Assembly: GCA_041393535.1 (NCBI GenBank)
Contig: JAWKJY010000019.1
Location: 1-35,947 of the forward strand
Length of the DNA: 35,947 nucleotides
Source: JAWKJY01 sp041393535
GTDB lineage: Bacteria; Actinomycetota; Thermoleophilia; Gaiellales; Gaiellaceae
Reading direction: 5' to 3'
Made by a program: the position numbers and the translations under genes. This document shows positions 31,635-35,947 of the stretch, one piece after another; positions within the stretch are counted from its first letter, which is position 1, and each line of letters starts with the position of its first letter. The notes under the pieces are model-generated. The model did no database searches. It saw only the letters and a list, made by a program, of their open reading frames with translations, and was not told where the DNA came from.

Positions 31635-33823
31635 GGCTGGCGCTCGGGCGTCCGCGCGCCCTGGCTGCGCTCGGCGACCCGGCGCTCCGGCGCTCGCTGC
31701 TCGCGGAGGGCGGCGGGCTCGTCGTCCTCGTCCTCGCGGCCGCGGCCGCGCGCATCCTGCTCGGCCGCGACGTCGTCGCGCCGGGCGTCGTCGGCGACGA
31801 GCTGACGTACGCGAGCTGGGCCCGCGCCTTCGCGGAGTCGGGCGACCTCGCCGACCTGCACGCGACGCCGCTCGGGAACCTGCTCTACCAGCTGCTCATC
31901 TCGCCGGCCTGGCTCGCAGGGGACATGCAGACGACGTACGGGCTCGCGAAGGCGATCGGCGCCGGCGCGATGTGCCTCGTCGCCGTGCCCGTCCATCTGC
32001 TCGCCCGGCGGCTCGTCGGCCCGTGGTGGTCGCTCCTCGCCGTCGCCCTGACGCTGGCCCTGCCGTCGTTCGTCTACGCGGGGACGCTGCTGACGGAGAC
32101 GGCCTTCCTGCCGGTGTTCGCGCTCGCCGCGCTCGCCTGCGCCCGGATGCTCGAGCGGCCGACGCGCGCGAGCCAGGGCCTCGTCGTCCTCGCCATCGCG
32201 CTCGCGTGCCTCGTCCGCGTCCAGGCGCTCGTGCTCGTGCTGGCGCTGCTGACCGCGATCCCGCTGAAGGCCGTGCTCGACCTCCGGGCTGCCCGCGAGC
32301 CGCTGCGGGGCCGCCCGCTCGCCCGGGCGCTCGCGCCGTACAGGTGGACGCTCGCCGCGATCGTGCTCGCCGCCGTCCTCTACGTGGTCGTCGGCGCCGT
32401 GCGCGGCACGGGCCTCGCCGGCGGGCTCGGCTTCTACGGCGCCGCCGTCGAGGACGGCTACCGGCCAGGATTCGCGCTCCGCTACGTCCTGCTCCACCTC
32501 GGCGAGGCGCCCCTCGCCGTCGGCGTCGTGCCGGTGGTCGCGCTCGTCGCCCTCGTCGGCGTCGCCTGGCGCCGCGGTGCGAGCACGACGGCCGCGGAGC
32601 GCGCCTTCCTCGCCGTCGCGGCGTGCGTGCCCGCCTGGGTCGTGCTCCAGACCGGCGTGTTCTCGTCGCGCTTCTCCGAGCGGATCACGGAGCGCTACGT
32701 CGCCTGCGCGCTGCCGCTCCTCGTCGTCGCGCTCGTCCTCTGGTGCGCGCGCGGCCTGCCCCGCCCGCGCGGCTGGATCGCCGTGGCTGTCGCCGCGCCG
32801 CTCGCCGGCGTCCTGCTGCTGCCGCTCGACGGCCTCATCGCCTCGCCGCTCCTGATCGTCGACACGTTCGGCGTCGTGCCGCTCCGCTGGCTGGCGAACG
32901 AGCTGCCGCTCGGGAGCGGGGACATGCGCCTCGTCCTCGGCCTGGCCCTGCTCGCCGTGGCCGTCGCCGTCTCGACCGGCCCGCGCCGCTGGCTGCGGCT
33001 CGGCCTGCCGGCCGCCCTGCTCGTGTACCTGGCGCTCGCGCAGGCGGTCGTGCAGTCCGACCTCGCCGCCGCCTCGGCGAACTACCGGAACGCGCCCGGC
33101 CTCGGCGGCGACGCGAACTGGCTCGACCGCGCCGTCGGGGCGGACGCCGACGTGCTGCTCCTCTACACGACGTCGCCCGACGCGAACCAGCAGCAGACCC
33201 TGTTCCAGCAGCTGCGCTTCTGGAACCGCAGCGCCCGCGACGAGCGGAACCTGAGCGGCGACGCGTTCCGCGCGCCGAACACCGTGGTCGGCCCGGACGG
33301 ATCGCTCGTCGCGCTCTTCCCCGAGCTGCCGCTCCCCGCCCCGGAGTACGTCCTCGTCGACGCGCTCGTCCCGCTCGTCGGCGAGACCGTGGTCGCACGC
33401 CCGCCGTTCGTGCTCCTGCGCCCGGAGCTCCCGCTGCGCGCCGTGCTCGTCCCGGAGGGGATCGCGCCGGACGGCTGGGCGGGCGCCTCCTCCTCGTACG
33501 ACGTCTACGCGCCCGCGCCCGGCGGTCGCGTCCAGCTGCAGCTCTCGCTGATCCCGTGGAACATCGGCGCCCGTCCGTCCACGGTCCGGGTCGACGTCGG
33601 CCCGCTCGCGACGGACGGCGGCGCGCGGAGCATCGCGGGCGTGACAGACTCCCGGTCGCTGACGATGGACCAGGGGCAGCTGCAGACCATCGACCTGGCG
33701 GCCCCGCCGCCGCCGTTCCGCGTCGAGATCCACGTCGACCCGACGTACGCGCCGGCGAGCTTCGGGCTCCCGGACGAGCGGCAGCTCGGCGTCCAGCCCT
33801 CCCTGATCCTCGGGGGCGGCTGA
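31631..33823 (+). CDS. GT-C family membrane glycosyltransferase
   Basis: 730 residues from GTG 31631 (GTGA overlap). About 11-13 membrane helices lie between residues ~25 and 480. The first outer loop holds 'APGVVGDELTYASWARAFAE', again the D-E motif. Other paralogue-like positions are 'LTETAFLPVFALAALACARM' and 'SERITERYVACALPLLVVAL'. The soluble C-terminal domain (~250 residues) includes 'NWLDRAVGADADVLLLYTTS', 'RFWNRSARDERNLSG', 'PEGIAPDGWAGASSSYDVYA' and a beta-rich end. It is uninterrupted, unlike its relative at 28166. Probable extracytoplasmic sugar transfer from a polyprenyl-phosphate donor. Confidence 0.85.
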   Translation: MRLALGRPRALAALGDPALRRSLLAEGGGLVVLVLAAAAARILLGRDVVAPGVVGDELTYASWARAFAESGDLADLHATPLGNLLYQLLISPAWLAGDMQTTYGLAKAIGAGAMCLVAVPVHLLARRLVGPWWSLLAVALTLALPSFVYAGTLLTETAFLPVFALAALACARMLERPTRASQGLVVLAIALACLVRVQALVLVLALLTAIPLKAVLDLRAAREPLRGRPLARALAPYRWTLAAIVLAAVLYVVVGAVRGTGLAGGLGFYGAAVEDGYRPGFALRYVLLHLGEAPLAVGVVPVVALVALVGVAWRRGASTTAAERAFLAVAACVPAWVVLQTGVFSSRFSERITERYVACALPLLVVALVLWCARGLPRPRGWIAVAVAAPLAGVLLLPLDGLIASPLLIVDTFGVVPLRWLANELPLGSGDMRLVLGLALLAVAVAVSTGPRRWLRLGLPAALLVYLALAQAVVQSDLAAASANYRNAPGLGGDANWLDRAVGADADVLLLYTTSPDANQQQTLFQQLRFWNRSARDERNLSGDAFRAPNTVVGPDGSLVALFPELPLPAPEYVLVDALVPLVGETVVARPPFVLLRPELPLRAVLVPEGIAPDGWAGASSSYDVYAPAPGGRVQLQLSLIPWNIGARPSTVRVDVGPLATDGGARSIAGVTDSRSLTMDQGQLQTIDLAAPPPPFRVEIHVDPTYAPASFGLPDERQLGVQPSLILGGG

Positions 33824-35809
33824 GTGGAGCGCCCGCTGCGCATCGCGCTCGTCTCGCGCGAGGTCTACCCCCTCGTGCTCGGCGGCGGCCTCGGCCGCTA
33901 CGTCACGGCGACGGCGGAGACGCTCGCCGAGATCGCCGAGGTGACGATCTTCACGACCGACCTGACCGAGGAGCGCTACCACGAGCTCGTCGCCCAGGGG
34001 TCGCACGAGCTGCCCCCCGGCATCCGCTGGGTCTTCGTCGCCGAGCCGAGGCCGAGGGAGATCGGCGCCTTCTACCACCATCTCCACTGCTGGAGCGCCC
34101 GCGTGCTCGACGCGCTGAGGCGGGAGTACGCCGATCAGCCGCCCGACCTGGTCGAGTTCCCCGACTACCTCGGCGAGGGCTGCGTGACCGTCCAGGCGAA
34201 GCAGACGCTCGACCCGCTCGTGCGACGCGCGGCGGTGTGCCTGCGCCTCTACACGCCGTCGGAGATGACCTGCGTCCTGAACGGCCACGTGCCGGGCGAC
34301 GACGGCATGGGGAATCTGTTCGAGCTGGAGCGCCACGCGCTCCGCTTCTGCGACCGGATCGTCGCGCCCGGCGGGGACGTCTACGACAGCTACCGCCGCT
34401 TCTACGGCGCCGACCGTGTCGCGCCGGCGCTCGAGGTGCACCACCCGGTGCTCGCCGACCCCGTCCCCGACGCCCCGCCCACGCCGCACGACGGGCCGCT
34501 GCGGCTCGCGTACCTTGGCCGGATGGAGCGACGCAAGGGCGTCCAGGCGCTGCTCCGGGCGCTCACCGGGCTCTCCTCGCCCGACTGGGAGATCACCCTC
34601 GTCGGCGGTGACACGCGCACCGGCCCGCTCGGCGTCTCCGCCCGTGAGCACGTCGAGCTCGGGATCAACGGCGACGCGCGGGTGACGCTGCGCGAGCGGG
34701 TCGGCCGCGAGGAGGTCGTGGCGCTGTTCCAGCAGGCCGACCTCGCCGTCTTCCCGTCCCGCTGGGAGTGCTGGCCGAACGTCGCGCTCGAGGCGCTCCA
34801 GCGCGACTGCCCGGTGCTCGCGACGCCGACGGGCGGCTACCTCGGCCTGGTCGACCACGGGACGACGGGCTGGCTCGCCCGCGGCACCGACGACGCCGCG
34901 CTCGCGCGCGCGCTCGAGCCGCACGTGCTCGACCCGGGGCGGTCGCGGGCCGTCCGCAGCTCGGGCGCCGGCAGCGCCGCCTTCGCCCGCCTGACGGACC
35001 GCACGGTCGTGCGCGAGCGCTACCTCCGGCTGATCGACGAGGAGGCCGCACGCCACGCGCCCCGCCCGCGGCCTCGCAGCGAGGCGCCGCTCGTCTCGGT
35101 CGTCATCCCGTACTTCCGCATGGAGGAGTTCGTCGAGGAGACCGTCCGCTCGCTGCTCGACCAGACGTATCGCCCGCTCGAGCTCGTCCTCGTGAACGAC
35201 GGCTCGCTCCGCGCGACCGACCGGATCCTCGACGCGCTGGCCGAGGCCTACCCGCTGCGAATCGTCACCCAGCAGAACTCCGGGCTCGGCGCCGCGCGCA
35301 ACCTCGGGATCGCGCAGAGCCGGGGGCGCTACGTGTACCCGATGGATCCCGACGACCTCGTCGAGCCCGGCTTCGTCGAGCGCTGCGTCGAGGTGCTCGA
35401 GTCGCGGCCGGAGCTCGCCTACGTCACGTCGTGGTCGCACTTCGTCGACGAGCACGGCGTCGAGCTGGGCCCGCCCGAGGGGGCGTACTACCCGCTCGGC
35501 AACACGGCCGGGATCTTGCATCGGGTCAACGCGTCCGGCAGTGCCGAGGCGGTCTTCCGCCGGTCCGTCTTCGACGCGGGGCACTGGTACTCGACGGAGA
35601 TGACGAGCTACGAGGACTGGCTCCACTACCGCGAGCTGGCGGCCGCCGGCCTGCACGGAGCGATCGTCCCGGAGCCGCTGCTGCGGTACCGGGTCCGCCG
35701 GGACTCGATGGTCCGTACCATCGCGTGGAGCCGGCACGCTCGGCTGCTCGGCGAGATGGAGGCCCACCTGCGCGAGGGAGCGATGACGTGGACGTCAGCG
35801 AGCGCCTGA
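33824..35809 (+). CDS. Two-domain GT4-GT2 fusion glycosyltransferase
   Basis: 661 residues from GTG 33824, directly abutting the previous stop. Residues 1-400 form a GT-B enzyme: 'RIALVSREVYPLVLGGGLGR', 'LRLYTPSEMTCVLNGHVPGD', 'LRLAYLGRMERRKGVQALLR' and 'FPSRWECWPNVALEALQRDC' (E...E). After a Pro/Arg linker (about 400-420) comes a GT-A domain: 'VSVVIPYFRMEEFVEETVRS', 'LELVLVNDGSLRATD', 'NSGLGAARNLGIAQSRGRYV', 'YPMDPDDLVEPGF' (metal site) and 'TSYEDWLHYRELAAAGLHG'. The protein could add two successive sugars. Its 3' end overlaps the next gene by 22 nt. Confidence 0.92.
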   Translation: MERPLRIALVSREVYPLVLGGGLGRYVTATAETLAEIAEVTIFTTDLTEERYHELVAQGSHELPPGIRWVFVAEPRPREIGAFYHHLHCWSARVLDALRREYADQPPDLVEFPDYLGEGCVTVQAKQTLDPLVRRAAVCLRLYTPSEMTCVLNGHVPGDDGMGNLFELERHALRFCDRIVAPGGDVYDSYRRFYGADRVAPALEVHHPVLADPVPDAPPTPHDGPLRLAYLGRMERRKGVQALLRALTGLSSPDWEITLVGGDTRTGPLGVSAREHVELGINGDARVTLRERVGREEVVALFQQADLAVFPSRWECWPNVALEALQRDCPVLATPTGGYLGLVDHGTTGWLARGTDDAALARALEPHVLDPGRSRAVRSSGAGSAAFARLTDRTVVRERYLRLIDEEAARHAPRPRPRSEAPLVSVVIPYFRMEEFVEETVRSLLDQTYRPLELVLVNDGSLRATDRILDALAEAYPLRIVTQQNSGLGAARNLGIAQSRGRYVYPMDPDDLVEPGFVERCVEVLESRPELAYVTSWSHFVDEHGVELGPPEGAYYPLGNTAGILHRVNASGSAEAVFRRSVFDAGHWYSTEMTSYEDWLHYRELAAAGLHGAIVPEPLLRYRVRRDSMVRTIAWSRHARLLGEMEAHLREGAMTWTSASA

Positions 35810-35947
35810 CCCTGGACGAGGCGATGGCCGCGACGCTCCTCGGCGCATCCCACGTCCACCGCTACGAGGTCGCGGCCGCGCTCTGCGCGGGCCTGCGGGT
35901 CGCGGACGTCTGCTGCGGCGTCGGGTACGGCTCCGCCCTCCTGCGCG
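35788..35947 (+). CDS. SAM-dependent methyltransferase, 3' end beyond window
   Basis: 53 residues are visible from GTG 35788, inside the 3' end of the fusion gene but in another frame. A Shine-Dalgarno-like GAGGGAG (about 35774-35780) precedes it by 7 nt, supporting this start. The sequence 'HVHRYEVAAALCAGLRVADV' leads into 'CCGVGYGSALL', the glycine-rich motif I of class I methyltransferases. The rest is outside the window, so substrate class cannot be judged; a sugar O- or N-methyltransferase is likely by context. Confidence 0.75.
   Translation, partial: MDVSERLTLDEAMAATLLGASHVHRYEVAAALCAGLRVADVCCGVGYGSALLR

Noticed and set aside
31424..35767. 1447-codon open frame on the minus strand
   Set aside because: Shadow of the GT-C and fusion genes. 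The translation is low-complexity (E/R/D/A/G-rich) with no fold or motif, as expected antisense to biased high-GC codons.

Overview
The window is very GC-rich (roughly 70% or more by eye), almost fully coding, and rich in GTG starts. Little of it shows Shine-Dalgarno-led initiation. Gene content, start-codon use and leaderless promoters suggest a high-GC actinobacterial-type genome, perhaps Thermoleophilia (Solirubrobacterales/Gaiellales). That placement is inference; there is no rRNA or marker gene here. I found no tRNA, rRNA, CRISPR array, transposase or phage gene.

The whole window is one large surface-polysaccharide locus. At 1-4.4 kb lie two paralogous PQQ-type beta-propellers (the first cut by the window edge), a Wzz-like chain-length protein and a membrane GT2. 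At 4.4-4.9 kb is a gene-free stretch holding three tandem ~141-146 bp repeats, each with two inverted repeats. At 4.9-13.1 kb, all on +, are a secreted beta-propeller, a UDP-glucuronate decarboxylase-like gene, a secreted clan GH-A-type glycoside hydrolase, the priming sugar-phosphate transferase, a CgeB-like glycosyltransferase, a GT2 and its DUF2304 partner. At 13.1-25.5 kb the strand flips every one to three genes: fcl, a second SDR dehydratase, GT4s, methyltransferases, a MurJ/Wzx-type flippase, a CgeB-like GT, a GT2 and gmd. From 25.5 kb to the end is one + operon with start/stop overlaps: a small unknown protein, two GT4s, two GT-C membrane enzymes flanking a GT2 with a coiled coil, a GT4-GT2 fusion and the start of a methyltransferase.

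Together the genes can make nucleotide sugars (gmd and fcl for GDP-6-deoxyhexoses; a decarboxylase for UDP-xylose), load the first sugar on a lipid carrier, extend it with about fourteen glycosyltransferases, modify it with up to four methyltransferases, flip it, and control its length. No Wzy polymerase, Wza-like exporter or tyrosine kinase is recognisable here.

Three observations stand out. (1) About a dozen transcription units start with a TANNNT-type -10 box only 6-10 nt before the start codon, which points to leaderless mRNAs; one divergent pair has physically overlapping -10 boxes. (2) Convergent genes abut or overlap, twice sharing a CTAG stop on both strands, so no room is left for terminators. 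(3) Seven genes carry eight frame breaks, every one a single-base deletion, mostly in G or C runs. This looks like uncorrected sequencing error more than biology. Frameshifted genes are therefore listed as whole genes.
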